A DNA stretch of 64,000 nucleotides from Auriscalpium vulgare (GCA_019915015.1 JAHBBC010000062.1:1-64000), one strand, 5' to 3'; shown: positions 9,425 to 20,276, counted from the first letter of the stretch. The notes: generated by a model not told the origin, from the letters alone. Program-made: numbers and translations.

Positions 9425-11389
9425 ATACTGAACAGAAGCGTGCATTTCGGATTGTATCAAACCATGTCCTTGACCCAGCTGCTGAACAGCTTAAAATGTA
9501 TTTAGGTGGTATGGGAGGCACAGGCAAGTCTCAAGTCATAAAGGCACTTATGCACTTTTTCAAGGAAATGAAGCAAGAATACAAGTTTCTAGTTCTTGCA
9601 CCAACAGGGGCTGCAGCTGCTTTGGTTTCAGGCTCAACCTATCATTCAGTGCTAGGTATTAATGGTTTTGGAACACAGCAAAGTTGGATGGCTTTGAATG
9701 AAGTCCACGAGCGTATTAAGCATGTTCAATATGTATTCTTGGATGAGATCTCAATGGTAGATTGTGAAAGCCTGTACAATATCAGTGCTCAGATGTGCCT
9801 TGCAATGCAGGTTCATGATACTGCATATGGAGGTAAAAACATGGTCTTTGCAGGTGATTTTGCTCAGCTACCCCACCTTCTACAAGTCCTGCATTATACT
9901 CAAGAACTCCAGATGCTGTTTTACATACAACCAATAGTCACAAGGTACAGAAAAGTATTATGGGCAAAGCTACCTGGCATCAGTCAACACATGTTGTTAT
10001 ACTCCGTCAAAATATGCGTCAGAAGACTCAGACTCCGGAAGATGCCAAGTTTCGCACAGCTCTTGAAAATATGAGATATCGTGCATGCACTGATGCAGAT
10101 ATTGCATTGCTTCGCACACGAATTGCTGGACGTGGTGAAGCTCAACCTCATATCTGGGATCCTGAGTTTAGATATGTATCAGTCATCACAGGTCTGAATT
10201 CACATCGTGATCGTCTAAATGAATTGAATAGTCGCCAGTTTGCAGATGATCATCACCAGCATCTCACACATTTCTATTCTATTGATAAATGGCGGACAAA
10301 TACAGACTCAGATAAAAAGCCAGGTCGTAAGCGGAAGAATGCAGACATTGTTGATCCTTTGCGGACATCAAATGTCATTGCTCTTGGCCCACAGCAAATA
10401 CTGTGGAATCTTCCTCATGCAGTAACAGATCACCATCCTGGAATACTGTCTTTATGTAAAGGCATGCATATAATGATCAAGAAGAATGAAGCCACTGAGC
10501 TTGGTGTAACAAATGGTGCAGAAGGCACTGTTGTAGGGTGGCGTGCAAAAGACATTTCACATGACAAGCAAGCACTAGAGACTGTGTTTGTACATCTCAG
10601 TAATCCTGCACAAGATATTCATTTAACTGGCTTGAGTCAAAATGTAGTACCTGTGTCTCAACAGAAACAAGATCTTGTCTGTGAGATGCCTGATGACACA
10701 CCTTGGCGTATAAGTCGAGAGCAAGTACCGGTCATTCCCAATTTTGCAATGACAGACTTTGCTTCCCAAGGTAGAACTCGCAAATACAATGTAGTGGATT
10801 TGCACAACTGTCGCACTCATCAGTCATACTATACTGCGCTGTCACGAGGATCATCCTTACAAGGAACACTAATTGTACAAGGCTTCTTCCCACACAAGAT
10901 TCAGGGAGGATTATCTGGATGGGATCGGCAAAACTTTCGTGAATTAGAGATTCTAGACCATATTACCACTCTGAGATACATGGGTAAACTGCCTGAAGGT
11001 ATAAATGCTAAAACTCGCACTGCTCTTGTAAGACAGTATCAGGAGTATAGGAGCAACTCTGGCAAACTGCTCACACCTAAGCACATGCATAATGCCATAT
11101 CCTGGTCTGCCAAAGAGCCCATGGACAAGGTGACAGTACTACCAGACTTGGAATGGACTTTGCTGAAAAAGCCTCCTGCACATGCAAAGACAAAACTACC
11201 TCTTACTGACAGAGCAAACACTCTCTCTATCACTACCACACCAAAAGTAAGTACACATAATAAGCATATCCAAGAGGCAGTTGACGCTGGAGTTGTCAAA
11301 GATACAACTGATGCACCAGACAAGCCTTCAAAACGTAGGAAGACTGCAACTGCCTCTGCAGCCATAGTACATAAAGTAAAAATCAAAGG
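9415..11389 (+). pseudogene. Helitron PIF1-type DNA helicase region, frameshifted
   Basis: A 5'-3' DNA helicase of the PIF1/RRM3 group, which unwinds the strand displaced during rolling-circle transposition. Walker A is GGMGGTGKSQ (about 9508), Walker B is FLDEISMVD (about 9738) and motif III is FAGDFAQLP (about 9848). The frame then breaks in CTACCCCACC near 9873: one missing C would continue it into the frame that resumes clearly at 9960 (MGKATWHQSTHVVILRQNMRQ). The rest holds the later motifs, including DFASQGRTRKYNVVD and YYTALSRGSSLQGTL (about 10760-10870). Both breaks in this gene lie at short homopolymers, so assembly error is possible besides true decay. Confidence 0.85.
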
Positions 11390-12163
11390 ATTGAGATGGG
11401 ATAAAAAGACTCTTAGTTGTGCTTATGATAGTACTTTCACAATTCTTAGAAATGTTTTTGCGGTAGAAAGCAGTACCTGGAATACACACATACTAGGAAA
11501 GAATCAACATTTAGATCTTATGAGTGATTTGTGGTCACATCCTGTGAGGGGTAGGACAGCAGAGGCTGAACGTGACCTTGTGCGCATGAGTATACGTAAC
11601 ATGAACCCTCGTGAATTTCCCAACAATGCTGTGGATGGAACAGATATTAGGAGCATGTGCATGGAATTATTTAAAAATGACAAAGCTCAGTGGTCAATGA
11701 AACAAGTTGCATAAGGTGTCATCGTCTTGACAAACAGCATGTTCAACCTGCTGCCTTATGGGATCCCTGTTACTCTGGTGCGACCAATACCAATGAATTT
11801 ATGAATACACAGCATAGACAATTAAATGACCTGTGTTCTATTTGCAGAGATCATCTGACAATAGTCACTAAGTTTATTGGTGAGCTACCTCCTGTATTGA
11901 TGTTGTCAATTTCAAAGCGCAATGTTGTACTTAGTAAAAGCATACACATTGCTGAAGACCATGCAACACGTGTCTACCGTTTGGCAGGTATTATATATCA
12001 TGGTGGGTTCCATTTTACTGCGCGTGTATTTGACCTTCAAGATCAAACTTGGTATCATGATGGTATGACAACAAAAACCAAGTTCAACCATGAGGGACCA
12101 AGGGAAAGCATCAATGTATATGAAGCAGAAGGTCGTACAGCAGCACTTGCATTGTACATATAA
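11390..12163 (+). pseudogene. Helitron C-terminal cysteine-peptidase-like region
   Basis: After a Lys/Ser-rich linker the protein reads LRWDKKTLSCAYDSTFTIL, with a candidate catalytic Cys at 11418. About 190 codons later comes YHGGFHFTARVFD, with a candidate catalytic His, then WYHDGM. Between them is a Cys-rich segment (CIRCHRL, CSICRDH). The Cys...His layout resembles ubiquitin-specific or OTU-type peptidases and recurs in basidiomycete Helitrons, as I recall; the peptidase assignment is inference. A one-base shift near 11690 separates the two halves (frame to 11714, then 11690-12163). The final stop is at 12161-12163. Confidence 0.6.
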
Positions 12164-12267
12164 AGTAAAAGAATTGATCTGTTATATCTATGATACTATT
12201 CTGATAGCAGGTAGATTGCCAATCAATCTCTGTCCAGATGCCTTTGTATTTTCCTGTGAATTTCCAT

Positions 12268-12475
12268 GATTATCCCATGATTATCTCCCTATTTATCCCT
12301 TGAATTTCCCCTGATTATCCCCTGAGTATCCCTCTGAATATCTTTTGAATCTACCCTGAATATCCCCCTAAATATCCCCCTGAATATCTTTTGAATTTCC
12401 CCTGAATATCCCCTGAATATCTTTTGGATTTCCTCTGATTATCCCTCAATTATCCCCCTGATTCCCTTTAATGTT
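12268..12475. repeat. AT-rich minisatellite downstream of the Helitron gene
   Basis: Irregular tandem repeats of a 12-35 bp theme, variants of 'cccctgaatatcttttgaat' and 'gattatcccctga'. It lies in the 3' non-coding part of the Helitron. Confidence 0.7.
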
Positions 12476-12640
12476 ACTCTTGATTTTCTTTCTAAAATGG
12501 GTCTCAATATCTCTGTTGCTTGATTTCTAGCTGGAAGGTCTGTGAGGGAAGGTGAGAGCTGTTTGAAAAGTAGTCCAATCCTATAGAAGTGTGATATTGA
12601 GGCAGACTGGGTGTACCCAGGTGTCAGAATGACTTTGAAT

Positions 12641-12892
12641 GAATTTCACCTTTGAATTACATATGAATTACAGTTGTGAATTGAATTTTACCCTAGAGTT
12701 ACATATGCATTACAGTCATTTATTGAATTTCACCTGGGAATTACATATGAATTACAGCTATTAATTGAATTTCACCCTGGGATTACATATGAATTACAGC
12801 TATTAATTGAATTTCACCCTGGAGTTACATATGAATTACAGCTATTGATTGAATTTCACCTTGGAGTTACATATGAATTGTACACAAGATAG
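12641..12892. repeat. Six-unit, 42-bp tandem array
   Basis: Units start at exactly 12641, 12683, 12725, 12767, 12809 and 12851. The consensus begins gaatttcaccctggagttac and continues atatgaattacagctattaatt. The middle units differ by only a few bases, and the last is cut short after the atatgaatt step. Subterminal tandem arrays are common in Helitrons and may mark its 3' side. Confidence 0.9.
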
Positions 12893-13511
12893 ATGCAAAA
12901 AGGCTGGGAGATGTTCTGAAAAGTACCGAAGGAATCGTCCTGCCATGCTCTGCAATGGCCTTTTAAAGACTAGTGAAGGTTCATGGTGCGGCGAACAGCT
13001 TGAGGTCGGTTGTAGCTTCGGTGCTGAGCATTTTTCGACGCAAATGAGGTGGCAAGTTGGAGTCGGTCGGTGTCTGTCGTAAAATGCAACAGGTCTGCAC
13101 CCACATCGAATATGTCCCAACAAGTCGGCGCCCCGGGTATCCCCGGAGCGCAGTCCACCAGCTCTTGCTACACTACCGTGACTACAGGACTACTGTCTTT
13201 CATCATACTCCCATACTTGCTTCAAAAGCGTATGTCTTTACTTTCGGAGCTGGAGCTGACATGATGAAGTTAACTTTGTAGTCCCAAGTTACCCTATGAC
13301 ATCAAAATCATTGTTTTGTGTGCACGAAGCAGAGTGCAGCTACTTCCTGGAAGTTGCCACGCTGGCCAGCATACCATCGGAATGGTATGTATGACTGCTA
13401 CATGCCTGCATGTTTTACTGAAAGACTGCACGAGAGGTCCTGGTAGCTGGCTTCAAGAGCACAAGTGAAGCAGACCAAATGAGGGTTTGGAATTCAACAG
13501 CGTGATATGAC
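12893..13511. other. Intergenic stretch between Helitron repeats and first host gene
   Basis: No convincing gene. It holds a GC-rich imperfect hairpin at about 13131-13155 (gcgccccggg, loop tat, ccccggagcgc). That could have been a Helitron 3' hairpin, but no CTRR follows at the expected distance. Confidence 0.4.
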
Positions 13512-16073
13512 GTGGATCCATCCGACCTCGACCATGTTGTCGACAACACACTATCACCCTCCGGCCCTTGCATCTTGCCAATGTCCCAGCTCTCAAAGGA
13601 GTCCGCGCGCACCTCGATGCTGCCGAAGCCGCGCCAGCACTCGCGCGCTGTTCTCAAGAAGCCAGCCACCTCGGCTCGACTCCCCGCGCCGGCGTTGAAC
13701 GTCGTCGCCCCCGCGCAGCCAGTGAAAAATGCCTCTCGCTCAAGACTCCCTCATCCTACTACTTCTCGTAGAGCTCCACAGTCCATACTCGACGCTACTT
13801 CCCCACCACAGTCGGCGCCCACGGTCCACGCACGCGCTGGTTCCGACGGAGCGTCCCGCACGCCATGGACATCACCCGCCGACGCGCCACCGGCGAAGAC
13901 AGCGCTGGTTCGCGCGAGCTCGGAGTCGGGCCCTTCGCCAGTCTCGCTGCCGCTGCACACGAGCGCCCCGCATCCCGCGCGGGTATTCGAAAGCAATGTC
14001 CGAGTGGTAGCAAGACGGCCTTTCGGCCCGCGATCCGTACTCCCGTTCGCACCGATGCCTATCCTACGCCGCCGAGCTCGGTGGAGACGAGAACGGATGG
14101 GAAGGTGGAAGAAGGGAAGGAGGTCAAGTTACTGGAAGCGACGGCGAGCATTTGCGACCTAGACACTCAACCTAATGCATCAACACACCTCCCTTACTCG
14201 TTCCCTGCACCTCCCGCCGCGGCGGTCGTGTCTAGATCGCGTCCAAAGGCTGCCACGCCCAGCAGCAGCAAGCTGAAGGAGAACCGCCCAACACTATCCA
14301 TTGCCCTTCCTCGCGATCTCATCCGACCCACCAAGGGAGACGCCGCCCGTCAGCCCAACTTTCCACGTCCACTCGTCATCCGGAAGCCCATCTCGAGCTG
14401 CCTGCACATTCTTCACTTCGGTGATGTGTACATCCCAACCGAGGTCAAGGCGCTGATGGATGAAGTCGACCGGTTTGCCGCGGAGTGGACGTTCATGTTC
14501 GACGACATCCTCTGTCCTGAAGAGGATCCCCGAGCGAAGCGCTCGGAGGCTGCCGAGTATCATTGTGCGGATGAAGGTGTACCTTCCGCCACAACGACAC
14601 TGGGTACCGTTGAAGGAGCAGACAACAATCTTGAGGACAGCGAGAGCCTGCCATCGTCTCCACCTCGTACCAATTTCACGACCGCGAATGCGGACTCTGC
14701 TCGTCACAACGCGTCTCATACACCGAGCCGGAAGCTATCAGCCGCTAGCAACACCACGCGCACGACGGCAATTGACTCTGATGACGAAGGTTCCGATGCT
14801 GAAGGTTTGGTTTTGACAGCACGGCATGCTCACCGAGACGTGGCTGTGGTTAGAGATGCACCTGCACATGTTCATGTAAGCGACATGTTTTGCACTGTCC
14901 ATCATAAAGCTCACGAGTGCCCTACAGACTACAGTGATCATCCGACCCAATGTATGCGAGGTACGCGAACAGACTGTACACGTTCAGACGAGTCCGGGAC
15001 CTCTGAGGACTCCCCCGAAAACGCTTGCTCCTAGCACCCCATCGTCGGCCCCTTATCTTTCCCTGCTTCCTGAGGTCAGTCAGCCTTACGGTCGAAGAGA
15101 AGACGCGCACTTACCAAGGATATAGATCAACAGGTCGCCTATCTTGACCGAAGCGAGGGACATGAGCGCCATCATAACAGCGCTCTCACTCGATAAAGAC
15201 ATCCCGCGTTCTTCCAACAGGCGGCAGGCGGGGACCCCCGGCGACGTATCGCCCAGCCCCACGTTATCGACAGCTGGCTCACCGTGCACCTCGAACGCTT
15301 CTCTGTACGCTTCATCCCCTCTGTCTCGTCCGACATTCCAGAATGCCTTGTCGCCTCCAACGCCCAGCCCTTTGCGTGCGGTAAGAGCATCTCCGCACAG
15401 GTCTTCTCCTCTGGCGCAGAAGTGTTACACAGCGGGAACATCGTCTGGTAGCCTGTCGTCCGCGTCTGGTACGCGGAACACGTCGCCAGCGACGTTGCGG
15501 TCAGAAGATAGCCCGCAACAGCCAGCTTCACCTCGGCCGACCAACGATACGGTTTTGGATGTGTCGCAGAAGCAGCTCCCGTCCTCATTCCCCATCAACA
15601 CTTCGCAGCCCACCATCTCGTTCCCGATGCCGCTCGTCGATGCAAACCCGCTGCGGCGCTCCTCGTCCCTACGGACTGGACTCGGCCTCAAGTCGCTCTT
15701 CCGCCGCGCAGACGTGCTCCAGGTGTCGCCCTCTACGTCGAGCCTCCTGGCTCCGGGGACCGCAGAGGAGCGCGCTCGCCGGCGGCGTGCGGAGTCGCTA
15801 AAGGGCATGATCAGCGAGCCGCGTGTCGTGAGCTTGGGCAGTTTGCGCGGACTGGGAATGAGTATAGGCAGCGTGAGCGTGAGCGACTTGCGGGTGGCGG
15901 GCTCCGGTGAAGGGAAGAATAATGGGCGGAAGGGAGGGCGGAGCTCGTTGAACAATCTGTTTGGGAGGTCGGCGGACGCGCAAGGGGAGGAGTACGAGAT
16001 GGCAACCGGAACGGGGGCGAAGGTGCGCAGGGCAGCGTCAGCACGGAATCTGCTGAGGAAGAAAACGAGGTGA
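13512..16073 (+). CDS. Hypothetical Ser/Pro-rich protein, multi-exon
   Basis: No recognised domain. The later structure is clear: an exon in one frame to 14875 (donor GTAAGC), intron 14876-14927, exon 14928-15074, intron 15075-15125, final exon 15126-16073. All joints keep frame. The first part is less certain. An open frame from 13512 (ATG, with another at 13587) is Pro/Ser/Arg-rich, and the frame must switch near 13983-14086, probably by a small intron whose borders I could not settle. Features seen: a moderately ordered block (FPRPLVIRKPISSCLHILHF, about 14360-14520), long Ser/Thr/Pro-rich spacers and a basic C-terminus (FGRSAD, ASARNLLRKKTR). Composition suggests a largely disordered regulatory or scaffold protein; function unknown. 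Confidence 0.6.
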
Positions 16074-16424
16074 GCGAAACGTCCTGAGCCCCCTCAAGTG
16101 ACATGTCGCCGGAAGAATCAATGTGCCACACTATGAACAACATCCTTTGCAAACATCCTTGCGTAAAGATTGAAGCGAGCGTTCTGCTGCGACGGGGATT
16201 GATGCAATATACTCCTCGACGCGACCAGCAGCCATCGCTATCGCTTTCCACTGCGCTTCGTATGATTGCCACATAGCCCATGAGTAATGCAAGATGCCTG
16301 TGAGAGCCAATTGTTAGCGACCTGCATCATTAACGTTTTAATATCTAATCATGGCGCACTCCAGCCATTCCTGTCATTGTTTATATACATATCCGCAAGG
16401 CTCACGCCGAGCATACTAAGGCAG
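16074..16424. other. Convergent 3' intergenic region
   Basis: Lies between the stops of the Ser/Pro-rich gene (+) and the F-box gene (-). It should hold both 3' UTRs. No other feature was seen. Confidence 0.5.
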
Positions 16425-18011
16425 CTACTGACTGCCCGCGCGAGATACCTCACACCCGATGATATTCATAAACTCCACCCAAGCCTCGTCTGTCATGCCC
16501 TCGAAGGTGCATTGATGGAATCTGACCCTCTGGCAGCCATAGGATGTACCACGGCGGAGGTATTGTGCCAAGTGCATACAAGGCTCAATCCCGTGGAAAG
16601 TCGTGTGCGCGATGACCAGCCGAGGGACGTGCGGTATGCCACTGGGTTTCGACATCGCTTCGATCCACCCCATTACCGCTTCTCCACCGATAACCAGCTC
16701 CTCAATCTGAGGCGCATGAACCAAGAGCTCCTGCCATAGCGCACGAGATGGGAGCTGTGGGGTATAAAACGCAACTGAACGGACACCAAGGAGGAGCTTA
16801 GAGGATGTGAATGCGTTCAAGAGAAATCCGTGATGCTCTGGGAGGAGTCCGCCCTTCAAGCCACCGCTCATATCCAGCCGCAGCCAGCCGGCTTGTGCGA
16901 CCCCGGGCGGTGGTCTGGCAGTCCACGAAATTTCGCCTTGCTGCCAGCTTCCGATGATGAGCTCCTGGAACGGCGACTCCGCTTCCCAGCAGTGCGCTAA
17001 CGCCGCAGACAGTGTGGAAGGACTTGACGATAGCAACTCTGCGCGATCCATCATGAATGAGAAATGGAGTGACGCTTCCGGGGGGAAGCACACATATCGC
17101 AAAAGTTCGGCCACGATTTCCGGCGTGTCTTGAACCCGAAGGTATCGCAAAGAAGGAAGGACTGGTACAGTTCCGTCCGGGCCGATGTCGTCTATCAGTG
17201 GCAGTATGTATAAGTCCAACGCCAGGACCTCCACTGTGTCACTCATTTCCTCGAGAGCATCTTGTACGTCTCTCCACTCATACCAGATGTCCCTGACTCC
17301 TTCAAGCAACACTTTGGTCAAGACTGGGCTCCTGAACAAAGCAAGATCCGGACCAAGGCTGCCACCACTGCTGATATCGACCACACGAAGAGAAGGACAG
17401 AGTGGCCAGTCATCCGGGAACCTGACGTCCTGCAAAAAATTTGTTTTGATACGCAAGATCTCCAGCGGGAGGGAAATGCCCTCTCCAAGATTCGCAAGGT
17501 GGTCTAAGATAATGGCGATGGGGAGGGGGCGGAGGTGAAGATCCTCATCGTCCCGGTATCCTTCGACGTGTATCTCGCGAACGCGCAAGAGATTATCCTC
17601 CCTGAGCGCAACTTCTAGAGGGCCAAGGGCAGGGTGGAAAGCGTATTCATCGTCCTCCAGGTTCAACGCGCCCTCGACATACGCGGATGCCCAGATCCGG
17701 ATTGGGTACGGGCGGGTACGTTCGAGCCATGTCTCGGTCTCTTCTCGGTTGGCACCCGGCCGCGGGACGGGAAGGTGGGATCGGAACTCGCGCGATCCTC
17801 GCGCTATTTGATTCCAGAGCCGCGAGACGAGAAGGATGTTGAGAATGCGATCGTCGTGATCTTCTGCGAGTGGGCCGGCCAGTGCGTAGCAAAGAATCAT
17901 CTCCATGATCTCGGAGGGCACGTGAGTACGACTGCATGGGATAGGATTGGGATAGAGAGTGAGAAACCGCTGAGCATCATCTGCTGCTTGCTGAACTGTG
18001 AGGTCGGCCAT
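16425..18011 (-). CDS. F-box domain protein
   Basis: A single-exon gene of 528 codons. An F-box-like motif sits near residues 30-70 (HVPSEIMEMILCYAL, then ILNILLVSRLWNQIARG), the part that would bind Skp1 in an SCF ubiquitin ligase. The remainder is Leu-rich with repeating short blocks (SLRVVDISSGG, LRYLRVQDTPEI, QIEELVIGGEAV) like the degenerate leucine-rich repeats that follow the F-box in many basidiomycete proteins and would hold the substrate. The start MADLTVQQAADDAQRFL is the first ATG. This is a large, fast-evolving family in Agaricomycetes, and the substrate cannot be inferred. Confidence 0.8.
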   Translation of the reverse strand: MADLTVQQAADDAQRFLTLYPNPIPCSRTHVPSEIMEMILCYALAGPLAEDHDDRILNILLVSRLWNQIARGSREFRSHLPVPRPGANREETETWLERTRPYPIRIWASAYVEGALNLEDDEYAFHPALGPLEVALREDNLLRVREIHVEGYRDDEDLHLRPLPIAIILDHLANLGEGISLPLEILRIKTNFLQDVRFPDDWPLCPSLRVVDISSGGSLGPDLALFRSPVLTKVLLEGVRDIWYEWRDVQDALEEMSDTVEVLALDLYILPLIDDIGPDGTVPVLPSLRYLRVQDTPEIVAELLRYVCFPPEASLHFSFMMDRAELLSSSPSTLSAALAHCWEAESPFQELIIGSWQQGEISWTARPPPGVAQAGWLRLDMSGGLKGGLLPEHHGFLLNAFTSSKLLLGVRSVAFYTPQLPSRALWQELLVHAPQIEELVIGGEAVMGWIEAMSKPSGIPHVPRLVIAHTTFHGIEPCMHLAQYLRRGTSYGCQRVRFHQCTFEGMTDEAWVEFMNIIGCEVSRAGSQ

Positions 18012-18220
18012 CGGGAGGATACCTGGAGAGCGTATACGTGGTCAAAGAAACCAGGCTAGCCGTCCATCTTTAACTGATTGCATCACAATAGGCCTGAAGA
18101 GGAAGGGCCGAATACAATGGGGGCCCGGCGTGGGTACAATTCACAATTAACACCCGTTGAGCGTGGCGTTGGAGACAACTCACAAAGATGCAGAACGACG
18201 AAGTGCCAACGGCCTTCAGT

Positions 18221-18300
18221 ATGCGCAGTAGCAAATATCGTGAGGGCTCAAATGAAGTGATTGATCTTCTTCTCGAACACAGCTGATATACAATTGCGCA
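18221..18300. repeat. 80-bp dispersed direct repeat, copy 1
   Basis: It begins atgcgcagtagcaaatat, has gattgatcttcttctcgaa in the middle and ends aattgcgca. By eye about 80% identical to 18911-18989. The ends (atgcgca and tgcgca) are short inverted motifs. Confidence 0.6.
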
Positions 18301-18910
18301 AGACAAGCCGTCGACTAGACGATGGTATCGCCGATAGACGCGCAGCTCGTTGACCAAGCACAAAAGCAAATGTCTAGCCCTCACGATGAAGGTTATCGAG
18401 ATACAATACACCGCCTGACAATCCACCAGAGTTAATCAGGCAGACATCGCCGGGGCAAATCTAAATGAGGGCCTAAAGACATACCGATCCATATGCACTG
18501 TAGACGTGGACAGTGGACTTGGTTCTTCCGGATCCGATTCCATTGATTCCTACGGCTTTTGACTCGTGGCAGCGGCGTCGTCAGCCTTACATCCAATGCA
18601 TGCAGCCGATACCCATGATGCTGTCAGCTAGTAAGGAAGCTCTGAGGGCTCGATCCTGGCATTCGGGTGGTATTCGGCCCCGGCGGCGGTGCGGCCCGGC
18701 CGGCGGCACCCGGTGCTGAAGCGCTGAACTTGATCCGACTCCCTTCATTCACCGAAAACAGAATCACCTCTGGTTTGCCTGCAGAACTGATTACCTAGTA
18801 AGCTGCGACCTGCTATTTGCCTTAAGGCTGGGATCTTTGCACTTTCGGTGAGTCCAGATGCCAGCAAAATCTCGAAACCCGACCTGACATTGGGCGCGGT
18901 CGCCTCACAA

Positions 18911-18989
18911 ATGCGCAGTAGCGAATATTGTGACGATAGGAAGGGATTGATCTTATTTTCGAAGCACATCTGACATACTTAATTGCGCA
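18911..18989. repeat. 80-bp dispersed direct repeat, copy 2
   Basis: It begins atgcgcagtagcgaatat, has gattgatcttattttcgaa in the middle and ends aattgcgca. It ends about 130 bp upstream of the epoxide hydrolase ATG. Confidence 0.6.
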
Positions 18990-19118
18990 CTGCGCAATCC
19001 CAGCAAGTAGGCGCCCGGATCTTGCCCAGCGCGAGCCCCGGTGCTTCCTGCACCGACATTTAAAGGAAACGGTATTTCTACTGGCCTGGTCCCACCAGAA
19101 CGTTCAATCGTTCATATC

Positions 19119-20276
19119 ATGGCAGAAGCATGGGGTCTACCCGCGCCAATTTCCTCTGGTACGCTGCGCATCAACGACCTCGCCATGCACTATCTCTACG
19201 CCGGGAAACCCGAGAGCCCGCTCGTCCTGCTTCTCCACGGCTTCCCGGAGCTTTCCTTTTCCTGGCGCAGCGTCCTTCCCTTGCTCGCTGAAGCAGGATT
19301 CTTCGTCGTCGCACCAGACCAGCGCGGGTACGGCCCGACCGTCAGCGTCTCGCGCAACGCCCCGGGGCCCGTCCAATACGACGAAGACCCCGCGCCGTAT
19401 AGGATGTTCAACCTCGTGCGCGACGTCGTCGCGCTCGTGTATGCGCTCGGGTACGAGAAGGTGCATGCCATCGTCGGGCACGACTTCGGGTCGATGGTCG
19501 CAGGGTTCAGCGCGCTCATCCGCCCGGACCTGTTCGCACGCGTCGTAATGATGAGCGCGCCATTCACAGGCGCACCAGCGTACCCAACGCCTAAGAACCC
19601 GTCTCCTCCTAACACTGCGACCCTCATCAAGTACATCCGAGGCGCGCTCGCGGAGCTGCAGCCCCCGCGCAAGCTCTACCAGCTCTACTTTACGAGCCCG
19701 GCGGCCAACGCCGACATGCACACGCGCACGAGTAATCCGGAGGACCTGCGCACGTTCCTACGCGCGTACTTCCACGTCAAGAGCGCTGATTGGGCGTCCA
19801 ATGATCCGCACCCGCTGCCCGCGCTCACCGCGAGCGCCCTCGCCGTCGTGCCCGAGTACTACATCATGGACATGGCGCGCACGATGCCTGAGACCGTGCT
19901 CCCGCACGGCCCTGCGCAGGGGGAGTCGAGGTGGCTACCGGACGCGGAGCTCGGGGTATACGGCGCAGAGTTTACGCGCACGGGATTCCAGGGCGGGCTC
20001 AACTGGTACCGCTGCATGGCGGACGAGACGGCGACGGCGGAGCTGCTGATGTTCGCGGGGAAGCGTGTGGCGGTGCCTGCGATGTTCGTCGCAGGCAGAA
20101 AGGACTGGGGCGTGTGGCAGGCACCTGGCGCCGTTGAAAAGATGAAGGAGGTTTGCCCGCGGATGGGCGCGCGGTTCCACTTGATCGAGGGCGCTGGCCA
20201 TTGGGTGCAGATGGAACAACCTGATGCATTGGTTGAGCATTTGCTAGCGTTTTTCGAGGAGGGTGCAGATGCCTGA
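19119..20276 (+). CDS. Epoxide hydrolase-like alpha/beta-hydrolase
   Basis: 385 residues in one exon. The start at 19119 (MAEAWGLPAP) is preferred over the in-frame ATG at 19041 because family similarity begins there. Alpha/beta-hydrolase hallmarks: the oxyanion motif HGFPE at residues 40-44, the DQRGYG block near 67-72, the nucleophile Asp122 in GHDFGS, a late acid in AGRKDWGVW and the catalytic His in GAGHWVQMEQP near the C-terminus. An Asp nucleophile rather than Ser, with HGFPE, is typical of soluble epoxide hydrolases, which add water to epoxides to give diols. A haloalkane-dehalogenase-type activity is a less likely alternative. No signal peptide is seen, so it is probably cytosolic or peroxisomal and involved in detoxification or oxylipin/aromatic metabolism. 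Confidence 0.85.
   Translation: MAEAWGLPAPISSGTLRINDLAMHYLYAGKPESPLVLLLHGFPELSFSWRSVLPLLAEAGFFVVAPDQRGYGPTVSVSRNAPGPVQYDEDPAPYRMFNLVRDVVALVYALGYEKVHAIVGHDFGSMVAGFSALIRPDLFARVVMMSAPFTGAPAYPTPKNPSPPNTATLIKYIRGALAELQPPRKLYQLYFTSPAANADMHTRTSNPEDLRTFLRAYFHVKSADWASNDPHPLPALTASALAVVPEYYIMDMARTMPETVLPHGPAQGESRWLPDAELGVYGAEFTRTGFQGGLNWYRCMADETATAELLMFAGKRVAVPAMFVAGRKDWGVWQAPGAVEKMKEVCPRMGARFHLIEGAGHWVQMEQPDALVEHLLAFFEEGADA

Larger units (their letters stand above)
303..12892 (+). mobile_element. Helitron rolling-circle transposon, interrupted and decayed
   Basis: The + strand carries, in order, a fungal Helitron N-terminal region, a DUF6570-like domain, the Helitron_like_N/Rep region with an HLH-type motif (bases near 7349), a PIF1-type helicase with Walker A and B, and a cysteine-peptidase-like C-terminus. 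This is the usual order in large basidiomycete Helitrons, which move by rolling-circle replication. Its codons are clearly AT-richer than the GC-rich host genes to the right, as expected for a transferred or independently evolving element. An LTR retrotransposon splits it at 1366-5959, and three single-base frame breaks sit near 9410, 9873 and 11690. The exact termini (5'-TC, 3' hairpin with CTRR) were not found, so the outer borders given are those of recognisable content only. Confidence 0.85.
18012..19118. other. Long intergenic region with a dispersed direct repeat
   Basis: No gene could be supported. It lies between the start of the F-box gene (-) and the start of the epoxide hydrolase gene (+), so it should hold two divergent promoters. 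It contains an 80-bp direct repeat (18221-18300 and 18911-18989) and a GC-rich stretch at 18676-18718. A TTTAAA box at 19060-19065 lies 54 bp before the hydrolase ATG. Confidence 0.6.

Noticed and set aside
13131..13155. GC-rich hairpin as the Helitron 3' end
   Set aside because: The stem is imperfect and no CTRR follows within about 12 bases; the first following CT steps read CTCT, CTTG and CTAC.
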